Assembly (NCBI GenBank): GCA_003254905.1
Contig: QANU01073111.1
Span: forward strand, 1,793,558-1,857,557
DNA from: Nissolia schottii
Taxonomy: Eukaryota; Streptophyta; Magnoliopsida; Fabales; Fabaceae
Direction: 5' to 3'
DNA length: 64,000 nt
Shown: positions 50,969-61,646 of the stretch, in pieces
Layout: the number at the start of each line of letters is the position of its first letter
How positions within the stretch are numbered: position 1 is the first letter of the stretch
The notes under the pieces: generated by a model
What the model saw: the letters and a program-made list of their open reading frames with translations, nothing else
The model's database searches: none
What the model was told of the DNA's origin: nothing
Translations under genes and position numbers: made by a program

Positions 50969-51433
50969 AACGGTCGAAGTATGTCAGCACATGGCACAAG
51001 AAGCGCACACGAAGGAGAAAGGAGCCACAACCGAAGATGATGAGGATGATGGCAGTGCACGCACGACAATAGTGGATCTTGACTTGCACTTAGGTGTGGA
51101 TCTAGGCCTGCACAACAATGGTTAATTTGTTCCTTCAGTTCAGTTGCTGGAATTGCACTTCGAATTCTTTGGAGCCTTCGTGATTGGGCCTCATAGTTGA
51201 ATTGGGCTTGTTGAGGCCTGCTAATGCTCATGAATGTGGGCTAGGCTCAAACCAGTTATCTCAAGCGGGCATAATTATTGACAGTCAGCCCAAATTCAGG
51301 ATACAACACAAGCAGGTGCTGACAAAAGGTAGTGAGGCAAGCAAGTAGAGCAGATAAACAAAGACGCCCTTCACCAAAAGGGTCCGTGGATGTTTTGCAC
51401 ATGAAAAATACTTGGTAGCATCCTCCATGTGTA

Positions 51434-51440
51434 AGGGGGC
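51434..51440 (+). promoter_or_regulatory. Polypurine tract of Tat-like element
   Basis: AGGGGGC just before the 3' LTR start at 51444. Plus-strand primer site by position and composition. Confidence 0.65.
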
Positions 51441-51443
51441 TTA

Positions 51444-52472
51444 TGATATAGACCCTTTTATAATACATGGATTAAGGATGATCACCAATACGATTAAGAT
51501 AGAAGCACAAACATTTATCTCTAGTATGGTTAGCAAGGGCTAGGCATAGGGTGGTGCCAATAAATACGCCCTGAGCTTATCCACATAGAGACAAAAAGGG
51601 GAACTATGAGGGGTTATGGATTGGAGGGCTTTGGATCTTGACCCACATCCCAAAGATGCCGTGGGATCCATTCCAAGGGCTTTTGGCCAACTATTAGAGC
51701 TTAGAGAGCAAGCAATAAAATACGCACTCACTGCAGCTGAGAGTGACAGCCCGCAAACAGCTTTAGGTTGGCCTCAGGGGGTTTCCTGAAACGCCCTCTG
51801 GCGGCCTGCTGAGGGAGCAGCAAGGGTTGGTGACTTTACACACTTTAGGGACCCTTCAACATAGTCTAGGAGAGAGGGACACAAAGGGATTTTGTTTATA
51901 TTAGGTTTTGGGTGAAAGAAACCTGCATTGGGCAGAGTTGATGGTGACATATCTCAATTCAAGCTGCAGGCACAAGGACCCATGCAGCATAGGGCCTTGA
52001 CCTGCAGTCCTTGAAAACGACGTGTCAAGAGTAAAGTCCAAGGAAGTGAAAAGGGTATCCTAGGAATGGGAAATGAGAGAAAAAAGAAGGAGAGGGGATA
52101 CAAAATAGGGAGGATTTGGATAGGAGAACAGGAAGAGAAAAAGATAGAGAAAAAACAAGAGAGCATACACACACAGACTAGACCAGACAGCAAACCAGAA
52201 AATACGCCCGCGCAAAAGAGGGCATATCCAGAGAAACCCAGCAATTGCTTGCTCGCAAGCTCTAGAGTAGAAGCCACTCATACAAGGGCTTGGATTAGAG
52301 GATAAGGTTGTTTACCCCTCACAATCTAACCATCATAGACCCCATTTTTCCTTCCTTCCATTCCTTTTTTCTTCCTCAAGTCTCAAAACAAGCTTACGAA
52401 ATTTATAATCACTCATTCCATTCACTTTCATTTTTTATGTTTTAAACTCGTTTATCAAAACGGTTTAAATCA
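51444..52472 (+). repeat. 3' LTR (Tat-like element)
   Basis: Partner of 45526-46541. Slightly longer because of small insertions (for example TACATGGATTA near 51463). Followed directly by the target duplication AAGAC. Confidence 0.93.
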
Positions 52473-52477
52473 AAGAC

Positions 52478-54532
52478 ACTTGTTAAAGATTTAGAAAGAG
52501 AAACTTTTCATTGGAAACATAAAAGTTTTACAATTCCAATACATTCAATACATAAAAAAAAACTTTAAAAATTTTCCTTTATTAACTTTTTTTTAAGAAG
52601 TGTCCTATGAACACTTATTACTTTTTCCATTCTTATTTTGTTTGTTGCGTATCTTGTTTTCTTATTGATTTGTATTGAAAACCACAAGATACTCATAGTG
52701 GTCTAATGTTGGTGCTATAATTGGATCAATGCATGCAATATATATTTTCCCCTGTTGTTTGAGTGATCAGCCATTATCCTCTTAATACTATGTTAAAGCT
52801 TCCCTGTTACACAAACACGGGGATGCCCGAACCTATTATCGGTAATCATTATGCTGTTAGAAAGGAATCAGTGAAGTGATAACTCCATCTCAATTCTCCA
52901 ATGTTCATCAATAGGACACGGTTTGGTTAAAGAGTCAAGACACAAAAATAGCGATACAAAAAATAGAGAAAAAAAAATCTATCTTATTAAGCTAATTTTT
53001 CGTACTTTATCGAGTTAAAATTTTGTGTCTCCAATGAAATACAAAAAAAATATATAAAAATTTTATATTTTTGTGTCTTTTTCTAGGTCTCTTGTCTTTC
53101 AACCCAACACTAACATATATGTTAGTAATAAACAGAAAATTATCATAAAGATGGATTTTCATGTCCTAAAGCAACGGATAAATCACGAAATATGATGCTC
53201 TTGGAGATTCGGCGGGGTCCATGACAAAAATTAGTGGGAAACTAGGATTGAACCATGTGAAAATACACATGTACTATCTGCTTGTTTTTGCTTGCATACG
53301 TGAGAAGAAAATTGAACAATATGCCTTTGACGAGTAACATCCACGTTTGCTTAATTATTTTTTAATCCTGAAGAGTTTTGTCCTCTAATGCCAACGGCTG
53401 TAGTGTTTTATGTAGGCTTATTATTATACCAATAAACATGAACACATACGAATCTTTCCAAGATTTGAGACCACTTTATGAAAGTGACAGAGTACATGCA
53501 CCAGCAAATAGGACAAGCATGCCTTCCCTATACTAAAACCAAAGTAGTAGAGATCAAGTCTAATCTACTATGCTATGTGTGTGTAGATAATAATATACTT
53601 TTATAATGTTATCCAAGTCGAACCCACTAATGTGGTTTTCATTTATAAAATAATATGTTATTTATTTATTTATTCATGTGATCAATTTGTCATAGTCTTT
53701 ATTTTTTATATATTTTTTAATATCATAATCACTAGGGTTTGGTATTAATTAATTTTTAGTTGTTGAAAATGAGAGCTCAAATTCAGAAAAATCAATCTCA
53801 ATCGACTAAGTGAAAAATTACATCAATAAATCATACGATAAATCTTGATCTATAAGATGATAAATTCATGAGTCTTTTCAGTTATAAACTCTCTACTAAT
53901 TCATTATTAACCAATTTTTTTCACACTAACACTTAAAAGCCAGCAAGCACTAGTAACTTCGATTTGTCATAGTTCTTGACCAGAATTCTAACATGGACAT
54001 GAAATCGTAATCTTCTTGTTCCATAAACAACACTCAACCCTTAAAACTTTGGAATTAATTTTATGCGTTAATTTTCTGATTAGGCTTCAAATCGTGGACT
54101 AGTTTAGTAGCACTAATTTGATTTATAAATTGAAACTAAACTAAAGGAGATTCTAGCCAAGCTTTGAGACTGACAACATAGTCATAAGATCTTTACAAAA
54201 ACCCCTCTCTAGATTCACTTCTATGCACTCACAAAGTAGAATAAAATAAAATAAGCCTCGACAAGAAAAAAAGACTTTAACAAGCATCAAAAGCTGCAAC
54301 TCAAGGCACACATGACCTTACCAGGAATTGAATAATTGTGAGTTCATCAATACACAAAAAGAACTTAGTTTGATCCTCCCATAAACAGAGATTTACACAA
54401 TCTATTATTACTACAAAACAGAGAAAAAATAAAATAAAATAAAATAAAAATTTGGCAAAATGTTAAACTCTACTCTGATCATGGATAAGTACTAGTATAA
54501 CACAAGTCCAATAATCTTAATAACTATATTAA
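52478..54532. other. AT-rich intergenic region, no gene recognised
   Basis: No gene seen. The last 200 bases are probably the 3' UTR of the minus-strand zinc-finger gene. Confidence 0.5.
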
Positions 54533-55345
54533 TTAGAGCTTTAGGGACAAATCAAGTTGCTTCATTTCTTCTTGATTATTACTCTTCAAACGGTTCCCAC
54601 TAACCAGATAACCGCTAATTTCTTCATTGGCTGCAGAATTGAGCATCATGGTCTTCACAGCTTCAAACCGTCCAACACTTCCTCCCCTTGATGATGATGA
54701 TTGGAAAGTTTCCATGGCTAGCTTCCCTATCCCAGGTTGTTGACCAATAAGGGGTCTTGACCAATTTCCAAACCCGTTTGATGGAAAATGATGAGAAGAA
54801 GGCTTGTGAATCATGGAGTGAGCTTGAATTCCTAGTGGCCTATTAATGCTAGAAGCACCATGAAGTGGTAGAGATGCAATTGTAGCTGCATAACGATTGA
54901 GATTATTGTTGTGAAGGAAATTAGGAATCATGATTCCTATGTGTGGTGTTGATCCTAATAGCCTTTGATGATGACCCCTTTTTGCAATTGACCTCTCTCT
55001 CTTGTGAGCATTTTGGTGTCCCCCTAAAGCTTGTGAGCTGTAGAATTTTCTCTTGCAGTAGTTGCAAGAGAACACTCTTTGGTCTCCACTAGCAGCATCA
55101 CAATTTGGAGGAGTAGCAGTAGTACTAGTTTTCTCTTCTGATGAAGAAGAAGAATCCTTGGATCCAAGAACAGAATCATCATCATCATCACCACCTCCTC
55201 CTGGGGCATTCAGATCCAATAACAAAGTATTAGTATCTTGATTTGCCTCCTTTTCTTCTTCTTCTTCTTCTTCATGATCAATAGTAATAGATTGGTGCCT
55301 GAGGTTATCAGAGAGATGAGGCTGTTGTTGGCTATGTGTTTCCAT
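54533..55345 (-). CDS. Single C2H2 (QALGGH) zinc-finger protein with EAR motifs, 270 aa
   Basis: Intact, intronless. The start is the ATG at 55345 (METHSQQQ). The frame extends upstream but only through a TTG. Residues 41-48 (LLLDLNAP) form an EAR-like motif. Acidic and Ser-rich stretches follow (25-34, 54-75). One plant-type zinc finger lies at about 92-114, FSCNYCKRKFYSSQALGGHQNAH, with the invariant QALGGH that contacts DNA. The basic segment 115-130 may be a nuclear signal. The C-terminal LDLSLKL (264-270) is a classic EAR repression motif that recruits TOPLESS-type corepressors. The layout matches the Arabidopsis ZFP1/ZFP3/ZFP4/ZFP7 group, whose members affect shoot, trichome, hormone or seed traits. 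Which member this is cannot be decided here. Confidence 0.93.
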   Translation of the reverse strand: METHSQQQPHLSDNLRHQSITIDHEEEEEEEKEANQDTNTLLLDLNAPGGGGDDDDDSVLGSKDSSSSSEEKTSTTATPPNCDAASGDQRVFSCNYCKRKFYSSQALGGHQNAHKRERSIAKRGHHQRLLGSTPHIGIMIPNFLHNNNLNRYAATIASLPLHGASSINRPLGIQAHSMIHKPSSHHFPSNGFGNWSRPLIGQQPGIGKLAMETFQSSSSRGGSVGRFEAVKTMMLNSAANEEISGYLVSGNRLKSNNQEEMKQLDLSLKL

Positions 55346-55464
55346 TGATTGCAGAGTAATTTCTTTCCCCTTTGTGGGTAGGTTAAGAAATTTTAATTTT
55401 GTTGATTGATTCTTGCACAACCTTTAAATGGATAAAAAGGAGTATAGGCACATGTTACTACTTT

Positions 55465-55477
55465 TTATATATAGTAG
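55465..55477 (-). promoter_or_regulatory. TATA box of zinc-finger gene
   Basis: TATATATAAAAAG on the minus strand, about 120 bp upstream of the ATG. It predicts a leader of about 90 bases. Confidence 0.6.
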
Positions 55478-57434
55478 TCATAAAAAACAAAAACATACAT
55501 GTGGAATAAGTAGTTTTTGTTTTGTCAAAAACAGTAAAACACTAACATATAGTTATAGTAATGTTTGTAGGAGGAGAAATTGATGGGATTCTGCCTTTGT
55601 ACACTACTTTTGACTTTTGATATTGAAAGTCCAGTACTCAACCCATGTGGCTGGCTTGCTGTATGGACTGTGACTCCTGCATTTGTATATTTGTTATTTT
55701 ACTTTCAAACTGGCCTACACATGCTTTATTAATTGGTCCTTTTTAAATTTTGGAAGGGAGAACTTTGTTGTTTATGTGATTCTATTTAATTCAAATGGTG
55801 GTCTAAATAAAAAAAATACTTTATTAATTGGAATTTTAAAAAATTCTTAATTGGTCGTGAAAATAAAATATTTCTCTTATTATGTCCTATTAACTCATTG
55901 TTACATCAAAACTTTTTAAAAGTTATTGGTGATAAAGAAAATATAGTTGGTAAATAAATCAAATCAAGTTCTCACACCGCTTAAGAATTTCTCTTAATTT
56001 GGCTTGGTTTAGCATAATATTGATGAGGAATATGAGAGATTCTCAAGTGCTTTTCGAACAAGAATTTTTTCTTGTTCTACTGTATTGAATGTTTTATACA
56101 TTAGTATTGTAGGCCAAGATTATGAACCATAATATTAATGCACGAACAAAATTGTTAAACTATCAAGTTAACTCGTAAATTTTTACAAGTTTATAACTAT
56201 ATTACACAAAACGAGTTAATATTTTTATTGGTAAACACGTACGATTTTAAATAAATTCTTAATGAAATTAATAAACTTTTAAATTTATTTAAACTCTCGA
56301 GTTTAATAACTTTATACGCAACCATCTAAGCAAGAAAAAGCTCACCTACTAGAGCAACTACCAATTTTTGGAGGGATATTTATTATTTATGTGTGAACTA
56401 GATGGTTCCAAGGCTTTCCCTAACTAACTAACAATGTGAAGTGAGAGGGGCTTGTATGTGCTCATGCAAGGACACAACAATGTGGGGATCATTGACAGTA
56501 TTGGAGGGCAGCAATTAGGGTACCACCCCGTTTGTAGTTGGCCTTTGGGCACAGCAAGGACCACAAGAAGAGCTTCAATCACGCGCATGCAGCTTCATAA
56601 TAAACTCAAATCAATCATATCAAAATAGGGGAGACAAAGCCAAACATTGTCATGTACACTAAAGTCACCAAACAAATTTAACTTTCCTTTGTACTTGAAA
56701 CTCCATCAGCTTGGGCTCCATGTCCCACCCCACCCATGTTGTTGTTACAATGTCCCTTTAGATCGCTGATTATGAGATTGAACTTTGCTTTATATTGTTT
56801 TCTTTTTCTTCTAATTTCACTGGGTTCTCTATGCTTCCTCTTGTTTCGTGGTTAAGAGATCTTTGCTTAAATTAAGCATCTCGAATGAGAGGACCCATGT
56901 TGATTTTTTTATTTATGGCCCCTTACTTCCACTTGATCAGTTAGTTCACAAAAGTAAAAGTGAATTAAAGCTATGACTCATAGATCAAAAAATGTTATTT
57001 ATAATTATGTTACATGAGATATTAAGTCGATTAATTTGTTATTTATTATTAAATTGAATTTTAATAGGACGTGGGCTCCATTTTTATCCAATGATAAATA
57101 GTATATATGTGCTAACATAATATTTTATATGAGATAAATTTAATAACATAAATACTCGAAATCACTTATTAAAGAAAAAGAACATATATCATTCCAATCC
57201 AATTGATGTGACTTTTTAAGGTATTTATTGAAGTAATAAGTTAGTAACCAACGTCATTATAAAATAAAAGAATTAAAAGAATGAATTATCTTATGTGAAT
57301 TTTTCACAAATTCACATGACCTTGTCATATATAATTTTGTATCATTAATTTTTCTCTTGGTTATGTGTGATAGTCTCTCTTTATCAATTAAAATGTTCAA
57401 AAACTACGTATAACAAAGTAATATGAAAATTTTA
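55478..57434. other. Upstream region of zinc-finger gene, no other gene recognised
   Basis: AT-rich promoter and intergenic sequence. It contains the small TIR element at 56151-56319. No other gene seen. Confidence 0.5.
56151..56319. mobile_element. Small TIR element of the AAACTCG family
   Basis: The left end (GTTAAACTATCAAGTTAACTCG) and inverted right end (GTTATTAAACTCGAGAGTTTAAA) are related. The right terminus CTCGAGTTTAATAAC matches those of the elements at 26600-27105 and 60177-61136. About 170 bp, noncoding. Target duplication not resolved. Confidence 0.5.
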
Positions 57435-57442
57435 CATAAAGG

Positions 57443-58300
57443 CAGGGACGGAACTAAGGGGGAGCGAGCATGGACCATGCCCTCCCACAATTATTCTAAA
57501 AAAACTACATATTATGTGCATAAAAGACTATAAAATATTAACAATCTTAGTTGATTAACCTTGATGGGTTAATATTATACCAAATTTAAGTCTCACTGAT
57601 TTATTTTTTTTTACCTTTCTTCACATATGCATATATTACAACATACTTTATACATATCTACTCTTAAACTTTTTTTTTTAATCTTTTTATTGTAGATTAG
57701 AAAATAAGTTCAACATCAACTTAATGTTAATCACTGTGAAATGAGTAGCTTATCCACAAATGACAAGTTTTATTCTTTAATTGATAGTTTGATTTTTCTT
57801 TTATATGGACTATTTTTGTTTTGACTACTACGACCAATAACTTTTTTTCAACAAGAATATTGTAAAGAATTATCTCATAAATAAGATGAAAGATTAATTT
57901 CTTGTTAGTTATCTTCTAATAAGTATTAAGAGAAAGATTTTTGAAAATTTTGATTACGAATTTTTTTTTCATTGACTATTTTTATGATTTAGAGGACCAT
58001 CTTTAGCACTCTCTTAAGTTTTTATCATTCCACTTGCTACTCAATTTCTCTAATTTCAACAAATTTTAAAGTAAAATTCATCAAATGATAATAAAGTTTG
58101 ATGAGTTTTGCTTTAAAAATTGTTGAAAAATAAATTAAAAAAAATTCGAGTGAGGAGAGTAAAACTTACGATAATACCAAAAAATTCTACTACATGTATA
58201 TAACCCTAAAATATTTTTTGATAAATACATTATAATATTTTTTTATATAAAACTCTTTAGTTTTGACCCTTGCTATTCACTCTATATGGGTTCGTCCCTG
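57443..58300. mobile_element. Non-autonomous hAT-type element with perfect 8 bp target duplication
   Basis: Ends CAGGGACGGAAC ... GTTCGTCCCTG, an imperfect terminal inverted repeat, flanked exactly by CATAAAGG (57435-57442 and 58301-58308). 858 bp, AT-rich, with no transposase ORF. The perfect 8 bp duplication and CAGGGACGGA-like ends fit the hAT superfamily. Insertion seems relatively young, or the flanks are well preserved. Confidence 0.9.
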
Positions 58301-58308
58301 CATAAAGG

Positions 58309-60167
58309 GGACATGTGGTTCACCTAATCTTTTTTATTCTTGGAAATACTATTCCTAAGAATGCTATTTCTAGAAAAAGTTTTTCCATGAATATGTTTTG
58401 AAAGCATTTGGTTGCAAATTGAACTTTTAACAACATTCTCGGGATTACAATATACTTTTACAAAAATACCCATGAAAAAATTATTAACGCAGGCAGTAGT
58501 TCATCGTTGTCCGGCATTAACTCGACGCCGTCGGATCGCCATCAGTCTGTGGCCCGTCGCTGTTCGGCGATGGTTTAGTGCCTTATGGTTGTGGTTTGGT
58601 GCCTTTCGGCTGTGTTTTGTTGCAATCTTACAGTGATTCGCTACTATTCAATGGTGTTTCAGCGATGGTGCGTGATTGTTGGCAGTGGTCTGTCGTCGGT
58701 CGGGCGGTGGTCTGTCGCAGGTCAGGCAGCGGTCAATTTTCGGTGGGTCGCCAGATGAAGATGGTTAGTCGTTGGCTAGTGGTGGTCGGTTACTGGCTAG
58801 TGGTGGGCTGTTGTTAATCGATGGTGGTTGACCGATGGATGATGTTGACATATGGTACGAGGTTTTGGGGCAATTTAGCCTTTTCATATGTCAAAACATT
58901 CAAATCCCATGAAAATCCAAAAATCCCATGGAGGAGATAAGAATGAAAATGAAGCAAATTTCATTTCTGGAAATACAAGTTACCCAAAATGTATTTACCT
59001 TGAATCAAACATGAAAATGTTGCATTTCTATAGCCACATTTTTAAGGACGTGAAAAGATTTCGCGAACCACACACCTTCAAAATGATTTATTTCCAAGAA
59101 TCAAACTCAAAGTGAGCCCTTCTAAAATGTTTCTAAATTACGGAGTAAAATTAACACTTTTTCCTCGTTCCTTATTATGGTATATATACTTCCGAAAATG
59201 TTATCTCTTGCAACCTTCTATATATATATATATATAAGCTGAAGAAACTAAAATTGGTCCACATGTATAAAATTAAATAATTTGAAGTAAAGGGAAAATA
59301 AAATGAAATGAAGAAAAATCCTACGTGACTTAATTGGCATTGTGGCAGAAACGGCCAAATGGCCGACAATTAAAAGGGTAGATGATGCGGAGTCCCTCTA
59401 ATACCTTAGTGGTATTCGTATTAAGTTAATTACATTATTGTTAATTACATTATTATTAATTATATTATTAAATTTAAGATGATTAAATCTCTGAGTCAAT
59501 CTTTCTGGCTTGTGTACATAACTTTGCCTCTATCATAATGTACAATTAATCAATACTAATTATTGTTAATTACCACAATCACAAGTCATTTGTGACAACT
59601 TGTATTGTCAAAAGTTGCTAACCCCACCTGAATGGGGAATGAGTGAGTTTAGGGACATATACTAATTATTCCCAGTGGACAAAAGAAGCCCTACGTATGA
59701 TTCCAATTTAAGATATCTTTAGCTTTCTAATAAAATTGCATAGAACCAAATCTCTTTTAGAGATTTCTATGTCTGTCCTCCAAAACTATTCCACGTCCAA
59801 AAGCCTCCCACAAAAGTACCCACAATGTTCCAATCCATCCCCTCCCCCCTCGTTCCTTGGGAAAAATATCTTTTAGGATTCACATCAAAAGTACTTTCAA
59901 GATAACAACGTAAAAATAAAATTGTGAGAAAAATTGAATTCAACTTAAGGTATTAAAATTAAAATAAAAATTTATGTTCTCATTTTTACATAAATTAAAT
60001 TACTTAAAAATTAATATAGAGCTTAATTTAATCTATACAAAAATGAGAACATAAATTTTTATATTATTTTTAAAATTGTAAGTCTCATATTTATTTGACA
60101 TAAATCTATAAGATATACCATATTAAATTATACACATTTTTAATATAATTATTATAAATAATTATCA
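58309..60167. other. Intergenic region, no gene recognised
   Basis: 58490-58830 is GC-richer with repeated GGTGGTCGG/GTGGTCTGTCG phrases and two overlapping open frames that match nothing I know. A (TA)n run is at 59220-59236. A foldback sequence at 59930-60095 is listed separately. Confidence 0.5.
59930..60095. repeat. Foldback (long hairpin) sequence
   Basis: AAAATTTATGTTCTCATTTT at 59966-59985 reappears inverted at 60041-60060 (AAAATGAGAACATAAATTTT). Imperfect pairing extends outward and inward to arms of roughly 60-70 bases around a short AT-rich loop. It is probably a foldback MITE. A small-RNA hairpin is possible but unsupported. Confidence 0.7.
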
Positions 60168-60357
60168 CTGTCATGATTATCAAAATCGCGATTTAACTCA
60201 TAAACTCATACGCGTTTATGGTCCTAGGTAGTAAAATCGAGCTGACTCGCATGTAAACTCGTTTCTGAGTAAACTCGTGTGAACTCGCATAAAATCGCTA
60301 GTTTACTGGCGAGTTCACCAGTTTACCACAGTTGTGTTTTTTTTAAGGACAAAACAA

Positions 60358-60377
60358 GCAAAACGACGTCGTTTTGC
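60358..60377. promoter_or_regulatory. Perfect 20 bp palindrome with ACGT core
   Basis: GCAAAACGACGTCGTTTTGC reads the same on both strands. GACGTC cores are bZIP-type binding sites, and AAACGACGTCGTTT-type palindromes occur in plant promoters. It may come from the captured gene's promoter. Inference. Confidence 0.45.
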
Positions 60378-60521
60378 ACGTCTCTGAGTTTTTAGATTTA
60401 GGTCGTTTGAGTGTTTCAGAGTTGTCATTCACAGTTGCGCCTACAATCGTGTTTCGTCGTGCCATCGTACTCCGGTGTGCTCCTCCATCGTGCTCCGTCG
60501 CTAATCTATCGTATGTATTTC

Positions 60522-60802
60522 ATCATTTGCTCAGAGATCTTTCCTACTAGGGTGTGTGATCTCTTCATCGCTATCTGTGCTTTAGTGTTTTGGATTGGAG
60601 ACATCATCGTCACATACTCGCTTTCTGTGATGCTCAATACTATGGGACTTGATGGTATTTTCGGTGTTTATGCTGTTGTGTGTGTCATCTCCTGAATATT
60701 TGTGTTCTTGAAGGTTCCAGAAACAAAGGGCACGACCCTCGAAGTCATCACCGAATTCTTTGTTGTTGGCTCAAAGCATACTATTTCTGTTAAGAATGAG
60801 TG
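60522..60802 (+). pseudogene. Fragment of tonoplast monosaccharide transporter (MSSP/TMT-like)
   Basis: It encodes the last transmembrane part of a major-facilitator sugar transporter: CSEIFPTRV, then FIAICALVFWIGDIIVTYSL, GIFGVYAVVCVIS, and after a stop IFVFLKVPETKG, LEVITEFF. PETKG is the sugar-transporter signature at the end of helix 12. The IAICAL...WIxDIIVTY and LEVIxEFF phrases point to the tonoplast monosaccharide transporter (TMT/TST, monosaccharide-sensing protein) group. The TGA at 60693-60695 replaces an expected Trp. Everything upstream of the last helices is missing. It is a captured, dead fragment inside a TIR element. Confidence 0.8.
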
Positions 60803-61447
60803 ACATTGTTCTTTATATACATTTGCTACACACCGACTCTCTCTTGTGTTGATAGATTTTGTTTGTCATTAAGTTTATATGGAGGAGGATATGTTCTGGT
60901 TCAAACATATGTATTATGTATTATGTATGAATTGAACTTAGAACTCATATATTTCATCTTTATTTGTGCTTTGTTGTGAAGTTAAAAGTATTTATGAATT
61001 TCAAGTTTTATTAAATATATTTTTGTAGTATAATAATATTTTAAAATATTTTTTTAATAATAAATAAACTCATACGAGTTTACGATCTGAGTTTATAAAA
61101 ACTCCACAAATTTACTTAAACTCTCCGATTTAATAACTTTAATGATTGTAATATTAATTTATTTATCACCCCTCCATCAACAACATTTTGATGCTATATG
61201 ACAACTTTAATGCTACCTTCTTTCCTCTCCTCTTCCTCGTCACCCACACATTCTGGTCAAATATTAAAATGCTCTTTCTCTCTCTCTCTCGATTTCTAAT
61301 CCGACCCAAACATATGCAGATGATGACAAAAATGTCATGACAAATGAAAACATGGCGTGACCTTGATGGACACGTCCTTGAGTTATGTAAATAACACTAA
61401 TTTAGATCGTGTTCACAATTTGCCCAATAATATCTAGTGCTTTCTTT

Positions 61448-61636
61448 TTTTTTTTTTAGGTTGTCTGTCCAGTATCTAAGACTTTGCCTTAATTAATCCG
61501 GGTCGACCTGAGTCGTACACCTGGTTATGGTGGGTGAGTCTTCTAGCGGAGATAATTGCGTACACAAGGTCTCAAACTCAGAATCTTATTTAAGCAATAC
61601 CAAGTCACTTACCACTTGAACCAACTCCCGTTAGTT
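61448..61636 (-). mobile_element. tRNA-derived SINE, copy 2
   Basis: On the minus strand it has a box A-like GGTTCAAGTGGTAAGTG, a box B-like GAGTTTGAGACC, the body shared with copy 1 (CTCACCCACCATAACC, GGTCGACCCGGATTAATTAA) and an A tail, seen as T's at 61446-61457. It is flanked by a perfect 10 bp target duplication TGCTTTCTTT (61438-61447 and 61637-61646). Confidence 0.85.
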
Positions 61637-61646
61637 TGCTTTCTTT

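Larger units (their letters stand above)
45526..52472 (+). mobile_element. Complete non-autonomous LTR retrotransposon, Tat/Ogre-like
   Basis: Two direct LTRs (45526-46541 and 51444-52472) begin TGATATAGACCC and end TTTAAATCA. They are flanked by a perfect 5 bp target duplication, AAGAC (45521-45525 and 52473-52477). A primer binding site (TGGCAACTCCACTGGG) follows the 5' LTR, and a GGGGGC polypurine tract precedes the 3' LTR. The PBS differs by one base from the Arg-tRNA site used by Tat/Ogre Ty3-gypsy elements. The 4.9 kb interior has no intact gag-pol, so it depends on other elements. It contains a nested MITE and an antisense ORF. Confidence 0.93.
60177..61136 (+). mobile_element. Pack-type TIR element carrying a sugar-transporter gene fragment
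   Basis: Left end TTATCAAAATCGCGATTTAA and inverted right end TTATTAAATCGGAGAGTTTAA. The 9 bp flanks CTGTCATGA (60168-60176) and CTTTAATGA (61137-61145) match at 7 of 9 positions, as in MULEs. Subterminal regions hold many AAACTCG/GAGTTTA phrases in both directions. The interior carries a host gene piece (60522-60802) preceded by a 20 bp palindrome at 60358-60377. No transposase. Smaller relatives lie at 26600-27105 and 56151-56319. Confidence 0.65.

Noticed and set aside
51954-52281. Hydrophobic ORFs on the minus strand inside both LTRs (also 45972-46449)
   Set aside because: They arise from a purine-rich LTR stretch read in reverse; present in both LTRs, no start context, no family.
55346-55420. 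25-residue N-terminal extension of the zinc-finger protein
   Set aside because: It would start at TTG; the ATG at 55345 is used instead.
58412-58817. GC-richer overlapping open frames
   Set aside because: Repetitive GGTGGTCGG wording and no recognisable domain; open frames follow from composition.
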